Positions 16,238 through 23,764 of a stretch of 32,821 nucleotides of DNA are shown piece by piece. Origin of the DNA: Solirubrobacterales bacterium (lineage in GTDB: Bacteria > Actinomycetota > Thermoleophilia > Solirubrobacterales > Solirubrobacteraceae); contig DAIDJO010000096.1 in assembly GCA_027451345.1 (NCBI GenBank), positions 1-32,821 on the forward strand. The letters run 5' to 3'. The notes below the pieces were generated by a model. The model saw only the letters and a program-made list of their open reading frames with translations. It had not been told where the DNA came from and searched no databases. Made by a program: the position numbers and the translations under genes. How positions within the stretch are numbered: position 1 is the stretch's first letter; each line of letters opens with the position of its first letter.

Positions 16238-16702
16238 ATGAGCGACCAGGAGCAACCGGAGGAGTTCGAGCCCGAGGAGCCGGAGGAGGCCGAGGAGCTC
16301 GACGAAGAGGAGTACGACGAGGATGACGAGGGCCATCCCGAGCCGGAGGTCACGATCGAGGTCAGTGGTCTCTCGCTGTACACGCACTTCGGTGTGACCG
16401 CCGCCGAGCGCGAGATCGGCCAGCGCCTGCTCGTCGACCTGCGCCTGGACGTCGGCGACTGTGACGCGACCGTCACCGACCGGGTTGAGGACACCGTGGA
16501 TTACGGCGAGGTCTGTGAGGTCGTCAACCTCGTCGCCCAGCAGCGCGAGTACCGGACGCTCGAGCGGTTCTGCACCGCCGTGGCGGACCGGCTGATCGAG
16601 CGCTACGAGCTGAACGCCGTCTGGGTGAAGGCGGCCAAGCCCGAGCCGCCCATCGCGCTCAACGTCGGTGAGGTGTCGGTCGAGGTCTGGCGGGAGGCGT
16701 GA
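16238..16702 (+). CDS. folB: dihydroneopterin aldolase with acidic N-terminal extension
   Basis: The protein has 154 residues, about 35 more than a typical FolB. The enzyme cleaves 7,8-dihydroneopterin to 6-hydroxymethyl-dihydropterin and glycolaldehyde. The catalytic core begins near residue 38 (VTIEVSGLSLYTHFGV) and keeps ERE (57-59), DTVDYGEV (85-92) and the active-site lysine region KAAKPEPP (131-138). The first 34 residues are almost entirely Glu, Asp and Pro, with 20 acidic residues in the first 31, and look disordered. The start is well supported by a TAGAGT hexamer seven bases before ATG 16238, so the tail is likely real. The stop overlaps the folK GTG by four bases. Confidence 0.93.
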   Translation: MSDQEQPEEFEPEEPEEAEELDEEEYDEDDEGHPEPEVTIEVSGLSLYTHFGVTAAEREIGQRLLVDLRLDVGDCDATVTDRVEDTVDYGEVCEVVNLVAQQREYRTLERFCTAVADRLIERYELNAVWVKAAKPEPPIALNVGEVSVEVWREA

Positions 16703-17235
16703 GCCACACCGGGTACCTCGGGCTCGGGTCCAACATCGGCGACCGGCGGGCCCACCTGCAGGCGGCCGTCGACACGCTCGGGCGCCACGGCGTGCGGGTG
16801 CTGCGCTCCTCCTCGGTCTACGACACCGAGCCGGTCGGCCTGATCCTCGACCAGCCGGAGTTCCTGAACGCCTGCGTGGAGATCGACACCGCGCACGGTC
16901 CGGCGGAGCTGCTCGACGCCTGCAAGGCGGTGGAGCGGGAGGTGGGGCGGACGGCCGGTGGCCCGCGGCACGGCCCGCGCGTGATCGACGTCGACGTCCT
17001 CCTGCTCGGGGACCTCGAATACGTTTCGGAGCGTCTGTGCCTGCCGCACGAGCAGGTGACGAGCCGGCGCTTCGTGCTCGTCCCGCTGCTCGAGCTCGAC
17101 CCCGACCTCACCCTGCCCGGCGGCGCTCGCCTGAGCGACTCCCTCGCGGCGCTCGGCGGCGGTCAGGACGTGCGCCTGGCCGGGCCACCCCTCAACGTCC
17201 CGTCCGCCCCAGGGGATGTCCACACCACCGTCTGA
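16699..17235 (+). CDS. folK: 2-amino-4-hydroxy-6-hydroxymethyldihydropteridine diphosphokinase
   Basis: The 178-residue enzyme transfers diphosphate from ATP to 6-hydroxymethyl-dihydropterin, making the substrate of FolP. The N-terminal YLGLGSNIGDR is at 6-16. The signature PRHGPRVIDVDVLLLG near 88-103 carries the two Mg-binding Asp residues; the more usual RWGPR reads RHGPR here. LPHEQVTSRRFVLVPLLEL completes the family pattern. GTG 16699 overlaps the folB stop in GTGA. The coaX start at 17216 lies 20 bases inside the end of folK, so the four genes form a tightly coupled unit. Confidence 0.95.
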   Translation: MSHTGYLGLGSNIGDRRAHLQAAVDTLGRHGVRVLRSSSVYDTEPVGLILDQPEFLNACVEIDTAHGPAELLDACKAVEREVGRTAGGPRHGPRVIDVDVLLLGDLEYVSERLCLPHEQVTSRRFVLVPLLELDPDLTLPGGARLSDSLAALGGGQDVRLAGPPLNVPSAPGDVHTTV

Positions 17236-18016
17236 GGCCAGGTTGCTCGTCGTCGACGTGGGGAACACCCAGACCCACTTCGGCGTCTTCGCTCCCGGCT
17301 CGGACGTGGTGTCCGAGCACTGGCGCTTTGCCACCAACCGCGAGTCGACCTCCGATGAGCTCGCGGCGCTCCTCGCCAACCTGCTCGCGCTGCGCGGCCT
17401 CTCCTTCGCCGACCTCGGTGGCTCGATCGTCTCCTCGACCGTGCCGCAGCTCTATGACCAGTGGCGCGCCCTCGCCTCGCGCTACCTCGGGCACGAGACG
17501 CTCATCGTCGGCCCGGCGCTGAAGACCGGGATGCCGATCCGCACCGAGAACCCGCACGAGGTCGGCGCCGACCGCCTCGTCAACTCGGTGGCCGCGTACG
17601 CGAAGGTGGGGGGCACCTGCGTCGTCGTGGACTTCGGCACCGCCATCACCTACGACGCCGTCTCAGCCGAGGGCGAATACCTCGGGGGGATCATCACCCC
17701 CGGGATCGAGATCTCCCTCGAGGCCCTCTCGGAGCGTGCCGCGAAGCTGCCGAACGTCGAGCTCAGCGAGCCCCGAGCCGTGATCGGCCGCTCCACCGTC
17801 GAGGCGATCCGCAGCGGCATCGCCTTCGGCTTCGCCGGCCAGGTGGAGGGGATCGTCCGCCGTCTGCGCGACGAGCTCGGCCAGGACACCCACGTCATCG
17901 CCACCGGCGGCTTCTCGACCGTCATGTACCCGTTCATCCGAGACACGATCGACGAGGTGGACGAGTTCCTCACCCTCACCGGGCTGCGGCTGATCTGGGA
18001 GCGGAACGCGGGGTAG
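17216..18016 (+). CDS. coaX: type III pantothenate kinase
   Basis: The 266-residue cytosolic kinase phosphorylates pantothenate in the first step of coenzyme A synthesis. The ASKHA-fold phosphate loop VVDVGNTQTHFGVF starts near residue 10. ENPHEVGADRLVNSVAAY, VVDFGTAITYDAV and GGIITPGIEIS follow, and TGGFS near 222 closes the fold. All type III signature residues that I can recognise are present. ATG 17216 is the first good start, and a TTG at 17243 would begin just before the phosphate loop. It overlaps folK by 20 bases and ends seven bases before the convergent amidohydrolase, leaving no room for a terminator. Confidence 0.95.
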   Translation: MSTPPSEARLLVVDVGNTQTHFGVFAPGSDVVSEHWRFATNRESTSDELAALLANLLALRGLSFADLGGSIVSSTVPQLYDQWRALASRYLGHETLIVGPALKTGMPIRTENPHEVGADRLVNSVAAYAKVGGTCVVVDFGTAITYDAVSAEGEYLGGIITPGIEISLEALSERAAKLPNVELSEPRAVIGRSTVEAIRSGIAFGFAGQVEGIVRRLRDELGQDTHVIATGGFSTVMYPFIRDTIDEVDEFLTLTGLRLIWERNAG

Positions 18017-18023
18017 GGCGTCG

Positions 18024-19145
18024 TCAGGCCGCCGCGGCGGGGACCGGCAGGTCGGGTGACATCGCCACCGAGGCGGCGAGCTGCAGGAGGGCGCGGGAGG
18101 CACGGCTCTGCGGAGCGGCGGCGCGGATCGTCGCATAGGCGCTCAGGAGGCCCCGGATCGCCGCGAAGATGGGTGCGTCATCGATCTCCTCCGGCACGTC
18201 GCAGGCGAGCTCGGCCAGGGCGACCATCTCGCTGCCGTCACCGGTGCGAAACTCGAGGAGCGCCCCCACCTGGAGGAAGTTGGCGACCCGGTCGAGCAGG
18301 AGATGGCTTGCCCGCTCCCGTTCGCCAATGGCCGGTCCCGCCACCGCCAATGGCCCGCGGGAGGCGATCTGCAGCGACTGGCCGGAGGCGATCAGGGCCA
18401 CCTGCTCCGGCGTGAGCCCAGCCTGGAGGGCGAGGCGGAGCTGCGCGGCGGCGGACACCGCGGTGAGCCCGTACGGGGCGTCGGAGGCGAACAGGATCTG
18501 CGCCGGCGGAACAAGGGCGAAGAGGGTGAGCAGGTCCTGCGAGATCCACCAGGCGGTGTCGAACAGGACGTTCGGGAGCTCGGCGCAGGCGCGCCAGATC
18601 CAGCTGAGGTCGGAGACGGCGGCGTGAGCGAGGATCACGCGGGTGTTCGGGTACTGCCCGGCCCACCGAAGGACGTGCTCACCCAGGGCGGGGATTCCGC
18701 GTCCCGCGTGGATGAGGATCGGCAGGGTGCGCTCGTGCGCGAGCGCGAACAGCCGCGGGATGTCCGGATGGTCGAGCGCGAACCGCTCGGCACGGGGGTG
18801 GAGCTTGATGCCCCGCGCGCCGCGGGCGAGCGCCCGCTCAGCCTCGGTGATCGCGTCCTCCCCGGGCTTCACCCGACAGAACGGCACGAGCAGACCGTCC
18901 GAGTCCGCCGCGACGTCGATCACGAAGTCATTGGCCGGGGGGTACCCGTCCGGTTCGTGCATCGGGAACACGAAGCATCCCCGGGCTCCGGCGAAGCGCA
19001 GCCCCGCGGTGAGCTCGTCCGGGCTCTGGCGCATGCCGTCCGGGTCGTTCTCGCCCAGATGGGTGTGGGCGTCGAAGAGCTCGACGCCCGGCACCTGGTC
19101 CCGGATCACCTGCAGCCACGGCGCGACCACCGACTCGAGTTCCAT
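18024..19145 (-). CDS. TIM-barrel amidohydrolase (amidohydrolase_2 family)
   Basis: The 373-residue predicted metal-dependent hydrolase or decarboxylase has DAHTHLG at 25-31 (HxH metal ligands), GIKLHPR near 115, ILIHAG near 146, ILAHAA near 172, and the terminal Asp in FASDAPYG near 220. This order fits PF04909-type enzymes. After the barrel, from about residue 270, there is a C-terminal region of about 100 residues, mainly helical and Ala/Leu-rich, which I do not recognise. The substrate is unknown. ATG 19145 is only 15 to 24 bases from the divergent dus start. A TACGAA hexamer lies seven bases upstream of the ATG. The 3' end abuts coaX. Confidence 0.85.
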   Translation of the reverse strand: MELESVVAPWLQVIRDQVPGVELFDAHTHLGENDPDGMRQSPDELTAGLRFAGARGCFVFPMHEPDGYPPANDFVIDVAADSDGLLVPFCRVKPGEDAITEAERALARGARGIKLHPRAERFALDHPDIPRLFALAHERTLPILIHAGRGIPALGEHVLRWAGQYPNTRVILAHAAVSDLSWIWRACAELPNVLFDTAWWISQDLLTLFALVPPAQILFASDAPYGLTAVSAAAQLRLALQAGLTPEQVALIASGQSLQIASRGPLAVAGPAIGERERASHLLLDRVANFLQVGALLEFRTGDGSEMVALAELACDVPEEIDDAPIFAAIRGLLSAYATIRAAAPQSRASRALLQLAASVAMSPDLPVPAAAA

Positions 19146-19156
19146 ACCCGGATTCG

Positions 19157-19162
19157 TACCAT
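19157..19162 (+). promoter_or_regulatory. candidate leaderless -10 for dus
   Basis: TACCAT is followed by GAACCCG and the ATG at 19170. The hexamer overlaps the alternative ATG at 19161. This is the reason for choosing the later start. The divergent amidohydrolase has a weaker TACGAA on the other strand in the same few bases. Confidence 0.4.
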
Positions 19163-19169
19163 GAACCCG

Positions 19170-20192
19170 ATGAGCCCGAGCCGGACGCCACCCCGATCAC
19201 TCACCGAGCCCTGGGAGCTTGGCGGGGTCACGATCCCGAACCGAATCGTCCTGGCCCCGCTCGCCGGGATCGGCAACTGGTTCGTACGCCTGCAGGCCAA
19301 ACGACACGGCGCTGGACTCACCGTCTCCGAGATGGTGTCAAGCCACGCCGTCCACTACGGCAACGAGCGCACCTGCACCGAGCTCCTGCGCATCCATCCT
19401 GACGAGCATCCCGTGTCGGTGCAGCTCTTCGGCGCCGATCCCGACGTGATGGCCTCCGCGGCGGAGCGGGTCGCAGCCGCCGGAGCCGACCTGATCGACA
19501 TCAACATGGGCTGTCCGGTTCCGAAGGTGTGCAAGACCGGGGCCGGAGCGGCGCTGCTCGACGATCCCGGTCGCGCTGTGGCGGTCGCCCGAGCGGCCGC
19601 GCGGGGCGGTGGCCTGCCGGTCACCGTGAAGCTGCGCACGGGGCTGCGGCCCGGGGACGGCAAGGGAGTCGCCGTCGCCCGTGAACTCGCCGAACGCGGA
19701 GGCGTTTCGGGACTCTCGATCCATCCGCGCCACGCCTCACAGCGCCACGCCGGCCGGCCCGACTACGCGCTCGCCGCTCAGCTCGTGCAGGAACTGCCCG
19801 TTCCCGTCCTGCTGTCCGGCGGCCTGCGGACGGCGCAGCTCGCCCGCGAAGCCTTTGAGCAGACCGGCGCGGACGCGATCCTGCTCGCGCGCGGCTCTCT
19901 CGGCAACCCGTGGGTGTTCGAGCAGCTGGTGGGGCGCCGGGATGCCGAGCCGACGCGCGAGGAGATCCTTGCCGAGCTCGGCTGGGTGCTCGACTGTGCG
20001 GTCGAGCACCTGGGGTCCGAGCGCGCCAACCGCTACCTGCGCAAGTTCTACCCGTGGTACATCGAGAGGCTCGGTGGGACGCGGGTGGAGCAGGCCGCCC
20101 TCCAGGCTGCTCTCCAGCAGGCCGAGAGCATTGAGCGGGCGCGTGAGCTGTTCGCAGGCGCTCAGGCGCTCGCGCCGCTCGGCGCCGGCTGA
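19170..20192 (+). CDS. dus: tRNA-dihydrouridine synthase
   Basis: The 340-residue flavoenzyme reduces specific uridines in tRNA D-loops with FMN and NADPH. The TIM-barrel start VLAPLAGIGNWFVRL replaces the more usual PMAGVTD pattern. The catalytic block is INMGCPVPKVCKTGAGAALL, with the active-site Cys in GCP. VTVKLRTGL, IHPRHASQRHAG (usually HGRT) and the FMN phosphate site ILLARGSLGNPWVF follow. The C-terminal helical tRNA-binding region is complete. An ATG at 19161 would add three residues; 19170 is preferred because TACCAT lies seven bases upstream. The final 31 bases overlap the end of the convergent membrane gene. The dus subfamily (DusB-like is my guess) is not certain. Confidence 0.93.
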   Translation: MSPSRTPPRSLTEPWELGGVTIPNRIVLAPLAGIGNWFVRLQAKRHGAGLTVSEMVSSHAVHYGNERTCTELLRIHPDEHPVSVQLFGADPDVMASAAERVAAAGADLIDINMGCPVPKVCKTGAGAALLDDPGRAVAVARAAARGGGLPVTVKLRTGLRPGDGKGVAVARELAERGGVSGLSIHPRHASQRHAGRPDYALAAQLVQELPVPVLLSGGLRTAQLAREAFEQTGADAILLARGSLGNPWVFEQLVGRRDAEPTREEILAELGWVLDCAVEHLGSERANRYLRKFYPWYIERLGGTRVEQAALQAALQQAESIERARELFAGAQALAPLGAG

Positions 20193-21400
20193 AGCGGATC
20201 GGCCCGCGGCAGCTGCCCGCGGGTGAACGCGCGCCAGCCGAAGAACGCGATGCTCGCGAGCGCCCAGATCGCGAAGACGGCGGCATGGCCGTTGTTACCG
20301 AGCCCGTGGAGCAGCCCGGCCGCCGGTACGAAGACCAGCAGCATCACGACGAAGGCCCACGTGAACCTGGGGAACCCGCCACGAAGGTCCTCGTAGACGA
20401 CGATCGTCAGCATGAACGGGACGAAGTAGTAACCGTTGTCCCAGGGATCGAGCACCGCGCGCAGGAAGAAGACGAGGGCCAGAATCATGAGCGTCGTCCC
20501 GATGCTGGGACGCTCGCGCGGATCCCGGGCCTGGAACCACCACCAGACCGCCGTCGTCAGCCAACAGACGGCGACGAGCAGGATGTGCGCCTCACGGGCG
20601 ACCCAGGATTGGGCGCCGAAGAACCACAGGAGTTGGGGGACCAGGAAGATCTGGCCGACTCCGCCACCGAGGGTCCCGACGGCTCCCGATGCGCCGGTAA
20701 TGCGAATGGCGAGCAACGGAACCATCACGACCGACGTCAGCAGCACGGTCCAGCTGACGCCCGCCAGCCGCCTGCCGGGAGGCATCAGCGCGATGACGAG
20801 CGGGGCCACGACCACCGCCCAGGATTTGTTGATGAGGGCGACGGCCAGGAGCACTCCCGCAGCCCGCGCGGACCCGCGGTGAGCCAGGAGCACCGCCGCC
20901 ACGCACAGCACGGCGCCGAGGATGTCCTCAGGGTGGCCCAGCGTGATGGAAATGATCGCCGGCGGAGTGACCAGGAACAGGTCAAGTGGGGATACCCGGC
21001 GCGGCCTGCCGGTGGCCGTCTTCGGCCGACGCTCGAACAGCCATCCTGCGAGCAGTGCGGGAGCGACGACGCAGGGAAGCGCCGTCGCGTCGTAGGTGCC
21101 CGTGGTGCCGGCGCCGAATACCGAGGCGATGAGGGCAAAGGGGGCTCGCAGGACCAGCGATCCGACGTAGGCGGGGCTGGTCTGGATGAATCCGATGATG
21201 TCCCCGTGGACGAGCAGTCGGTACGAGGGCCACACTTCACGCTTGAAGTCGCCTCCACCTCGGAAGTGGATGGCGACGACCAGGAAGTAAAGGACGAATG
21301 CGGCGATGCCGATGCCGAAGACAACAACCGGGATCCGGGGATCGGTAGCGATCTGAGGCGCTGTCGGCTTCCTCAGCGGCTCGGCGGGAGGGTTTGTCAT
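20162..21400 (-). CDS. polytopic membrane protein, GT-C glycosyltransferase-like
   Basis: The 412-residue protein has about ten hydrophobic helices beginning near residue 27. The first outside loop contains FRGGGDFKREVWPSYRLLVHG; an Asp in this loop followed by an aromatic residue is typical of GT87 and related GT-C enzymes. The block PPAIISITLGHPEDILGA, with a Gly-His-Pro-Glu-Asp turn, is striking and could be functional. The region AVLDPWDNGYYFVPFML follows in the second half. It is divergent from the DPM1-like gene, and the pair could work together as donor synthase and transferase. ATG 21400 lies within a 12-base palindrome; a TTG at 21412 is less likely. The end overlaps dus by 31 bases. 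Confidence 0.75.
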   Translation of the reverse strand: MTNPPAEPLRKPTAPQIATDPRIPVVVFGIGIAAFVLYFLVVAIHFRGGGDFKREVWPSYRLLVHGDIIGFIQTSPAYVGSLVLRAPFALIASVFGAGTTGTYDATALPCVVAPALLAGWLFERRPKTATGRPRRVSPLDLFLVTPPAIISITLGHPEDILGAVLCVAAVLLAHRGSARAAGVLLAVALINKSWAVVVAPLVIALMPPGRRLAGVSWTVLLTSVVMVPLLAIRITGASGAVGTLGGGVGQIFLVPQLLWFFGAQSWVAREAHILLVAVCWLTTAVWWWFQARDPRERPSIGTTLMILALVFFLRAVLDPWDNGYYFVPFMLTIVVYEDLRGGFPRFTWAFVVMLLVFVPAAGLLHGLGNNGHAAVFAIWALASIAFFGWRAFTRGQLPRADPLQPAPSGASA

Positions 21401-21407
21401 CGATGAC
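21396..21407. repeat. 12-base perfect palindrome spanning the divergent starts
   Basis: GTCATCGATGAC reads the same on both strands. It contains the minus-strand ATG (21400) of the GT-C-like gene and a plus-strand ATG (21403) in frame with the GT2 gene. It could be an operator for the divergent pair or simply coincidence of two start codons. Confidence 0.35.
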
Positions 21408-21431
21408 CACAACCTATGACAGGGTTTCGGC

Positions 21432-21437
21432 TAGTTT
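21432..21437 (+). promoter_or_regulatory. weak candidate -10 for the DPM1-like GT2 gene
   Basis: TAGTTT is followed by ten bases and the ATG at 21448. The gap is longer than at the other leaderless candidates, so this is a weaker case. A second ATG lies three codons later. Confidence 0.25.
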
Positions 21438-21447
21438 GCCGCTCGCC

Positions 21448-22578
21448 ATGAGCCCCATGACCCTCTCGATCGTGATCCCGTGTCTGAACGAGGCCGACAC
21501 GATCAGCGACTGCGTGCACCGCGCCAGGCGGGTCCTCGACGAGAACGGCATCAGCGGTGAGGTCATCGTCGTCGACAACAACTCCGACGACGGCAGCGGA
21601 GCCTTGGCGGAGTCGGCCGGCGCGACCGTGATCACCGAGTCGCGCCGGGGGTATGGACAGGCGTACATGACGGGCCTCGCCGCGGCTCGAGGGCAATACA
21701 TCCTGATGGCCGACGGCGACCTCACCTATGACTTCGAGGAGGCCCCCCGCTTCCTGGCCGAGCTGCAGAGCGGGGCGGACCTGGTGGTGGGCAACCGGAT
21801 GGGGGACATCGAACCGGGGGCGATGCCGTGGCACCACCGCTACATCGGCAATCCGGTCCTGTCCGGGCTCCTCAACCTGCTGTACCACACGGGTGTCGAT
21901 GACGCCCACTGTGGGATGCGGGCGCTGCGGCGTGACGCCCTGCCGGCCTTGAATCTTCGGGCGGGCGGGATGGAGTTCGCGTCGGAGATGGTGATCCGGG
22001 CGGCGAAGGAGAACCTCAGGATCCGGCAGTTCCCGATCACCTACCACCGTCGCGGGGGTGAGTCGAAGCTCGAGAGTTTCAGCGACGGTTGGCGGCATCT
22101 GCGGTTCCTCCTCGTGCATTCGCCCAACCATCTCTTCATCCTGCCCGGTCTGCTGATGAGCGTGTTCGGCGCCGTCATCCAGGCGATCGTGCTCTTCCAC
22201 GTCGGTGTCCTCGGGCGCGCCTGGGACATCCATGCCCTGATCGCCGGTGCGTTGCTGACGATGATCGGGGTGCAGGTGGTCGCGCTGGGGGTCTGCGCCC
22301 GCGCCTACGGCGTCTACTTCATGGGCGACCGAGACCGCTGGTTCGAGCGGCTGCGGGCCCGCTACCGGCTCGAGCACGGGCTGCTGCTGGGCGCCATGTT
22401 CATGCTCGTCGGCATCGTGCTCGTTGTCCAGATCGGGATCAGGTGGGTCTCGCACGGCTTCGGTGCCCTGGCGCAGGACAACGTGGCGGTCGTTGCGGCG
22501 ACCCTGCTGATCGTGGGCATCCAGGTCTTCTTCACCTCGTTCCTGCTCTCGATCCTCGGCCTGCGCCGAAACCCGTAG
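21448..22578 (+). CDS. membrane-anchored family 2 glycosyltransferase (DPM1/GtrB-like)
   Basis: The protein has 376 residues. The GT-A domain starts with LSIVIPCLNEADTI, then VVDNNSDDGS for the nucleotide sugar, MADGDLTYDF with the metal-binding Asp pair, and VVGNRMGDI. The MPWHHRYIGNPVLSGL and DAHCGMRALRRDAL segments are typical of dolichyl-phosphate mannose synthase and the bactoprenol glucosyltransferase GtrB. Four hydrophobic helices follow from about residue 225, starting LFILPGLLMSVFGAVI. Such enzymes load a sugar onto polyprenyl phosphate for use outside the membrane. The GT-C-like protein across the divergent promoter is a natural partner. The exact start is unclear among ATG 21403, 21448 and 21457. 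Confidence 0.88.
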   Translation: MSPMTLSIVIPCLNEADTISDCVHRARRVLDENGISGEVIVVDNNSDDGSGALAESAGATVITESRRGYGQAYMTGLAAARGQYILMADGDLTYDFEEAPRFLAELQSGADLVVGNRMGDIEPGAMPWHHRYIGNPVLSGLLNLLYHTGVDDAHCGMRALRRDALPALNLRAGGMEFASEMVIRAAKENLRIRQFPITYHRRGGESKLESFSDGWRHLRFLLVHSPNHLFILPGLLMSVFGAVIQAIVLFHVGVLGRAWDIHALIAGALLTMIGVQVVALGVCARAYGVYFMGDRDRWFERLRARYRLEHGLLLGAMFMLVGIVLVVQIGIRWVSHGFGALAQDNVAVVAATLLIVGIQVFFTSFLLSILGLRRNP

Positions 22579-22600
22579 CCGATCATCTGCCGGTCCTTAG

Positions 22601-23764
22601 GTGCGCATCTGCCTCGTGTATGACTGTCTCTTCCCCCACACCGTGGGTGGAGCGGAGCGGTGGTACCGGAGTCTGGCTGAGCGCCTGGTCGCGGACGGAC
22701 ACGAGGTCACGTACCTGACGCTGCGGCAGTGGGACCGCGGGGAATCTCCGGGATTACCCGATGTGGATGTTCGCTCCGTGGGCCCACGCATGTCGCTCTA
22801 CGCCCCGTCGGGCCGTCGGCGGATCCTCCCGCCCCTGATCTTCGGCGCCGGGGTGCTGCGTTTCCTCTGGCGCCACGGCAGACGCTTTGACGCGGTCCAC
22901 ACCGCATCTTTCCCCTACTTCTCCGTGCTGGGCGCCGCAATGGCTCGTGGGCGCTCGGGCTATGGGTTGGTCGTCGATTGGCACGAGGTGTGGATGCGGG
23001 AGTACTGGGAGGAGTACCTCGGGCGCATCGGAGGCGTCCTTGGTTGGCAGGTTCAGCGGCTGTGCGCCCGGGTGCCCCAGCGGGCCTTCTGCTTCTCCGA
23101 TCTGCATGCCGGTCGCCTGCATGAGCTTGGGCTGAACGGCGGCGTGACAGTGCTTTCCGGTGAGTACGACGGGGCCGCATCGGCCCCCAACACACCGATG
23201 ACCGCGGAGTCACTCGTCGTCTTTGCCGGCCGAATGATCCCGGAGAAACGCGCCGCGGCGCTCGTGGACGCTGTGGCCGCGGCACGACTAACGATTCCCG
23301 ATCTGCGGGCATCGATCATCGGCGATGGGCCCGAGCGCGCGCTGGTGCTCGACCGTGTCGCCGACCTCGGCCTGCAAGGCGTCATCGAGGTCCCTGGCTT
23401 CATCGATGCGGATGAGGTGCAGGCCACCCTCGCGCGGGCACTCTGTCTCCTCCTTCCCTCCCGCCGCGAGGGGTACGGACTTGTTGTTGTCGAGGCCGCA
23501 TCTCACGGCACACCGAGCATCGTCGTCGCCGGTCCGGACAATGCCGCGGTTGAGCTGATCGGCGAAGGCGAGAACGGCTTCGTGGCCTCCTCGGTGTCCG
23601 CGGACGAGCTGGCTGAACTGATCGTACGGATCCACGAGCAGGGGGCTAGCCTCCGAGAGGCGACAGCTCGATGGTTCGACAAGAACGCCAGCCGGCTGTC
23701 GATCGCCAGCTCGCTTGATGCGGTCTCCCAGGCCTACTTGGCCGAGCGCATCGCGGCCTCGTAG
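22601..23764 (+). CDS. family 4 glycosyltransferase (GT-B fold)
   Basis: The 387-residue retaining glycosyltransferase is likely cytosolic or at the inner membrane face. Residues 1-30 form the acceptor-side first strand with VYDCLFPHTVGGAERWYRSL, where the Gly-Gly-Ala-Glu loop is typical of GT4. The donor domain starts near VVFAGRMIPEKRAAALVDA. The nucleotide-sugar motif EX7E appears as REGYGLVVVEA. GTG 22601 starts directly at the first strand, 22 bases after the GT2 gene, so the two are probably cotranscribed. The last 31 bases overlap the convergent GT4 gene. The sugar and acceptor are unknown. Confidence 0.88.
   Translation: MRICLVYDCLFPHTVGGAERWYRSLAERLVADGHEVTYLTLRQWDRGESPGLPDVDVRSVGPRMSLYAPSGRRRILPPLIFGAGVLRFLWRHGRRFDAVHTASFPYFSVLGAAMARGRSGYGLVVDWHEVWMREYWEEYLGRIGGVLGWQVQRLCARVPQRAFCFSDLHAGRLHELGLNGGVTVLSGEYDGAASAPNTPMTAESLVVFAGRMIPEKRAAALVDAVAAARLTIPDLRASIIGDGPERALVLDRVADLGLQGVIEVPGFIDADEVQATLARALCLLLPSRREGYGLVVVEAASHGTPSIVVAGPDNAAVELIGEGENGFVASSVSADELAELIVRIHEQGASLREATARWFDKNASRLSIASSLDAVSQAYLAERIAAS

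Noticed and set aside
14149-16494. 781-codon open frame on the minus strand across the phosphoesterase, folP and folB
   Set aside because: It overlaps three recognisable genes in other frames and has only biased composition.
18303-19160. Long N-terminal extension of the dus frame
   Set aside because: The upstream part lies antisense to the amidohydrolase, and Dus homology begins just after 19170.
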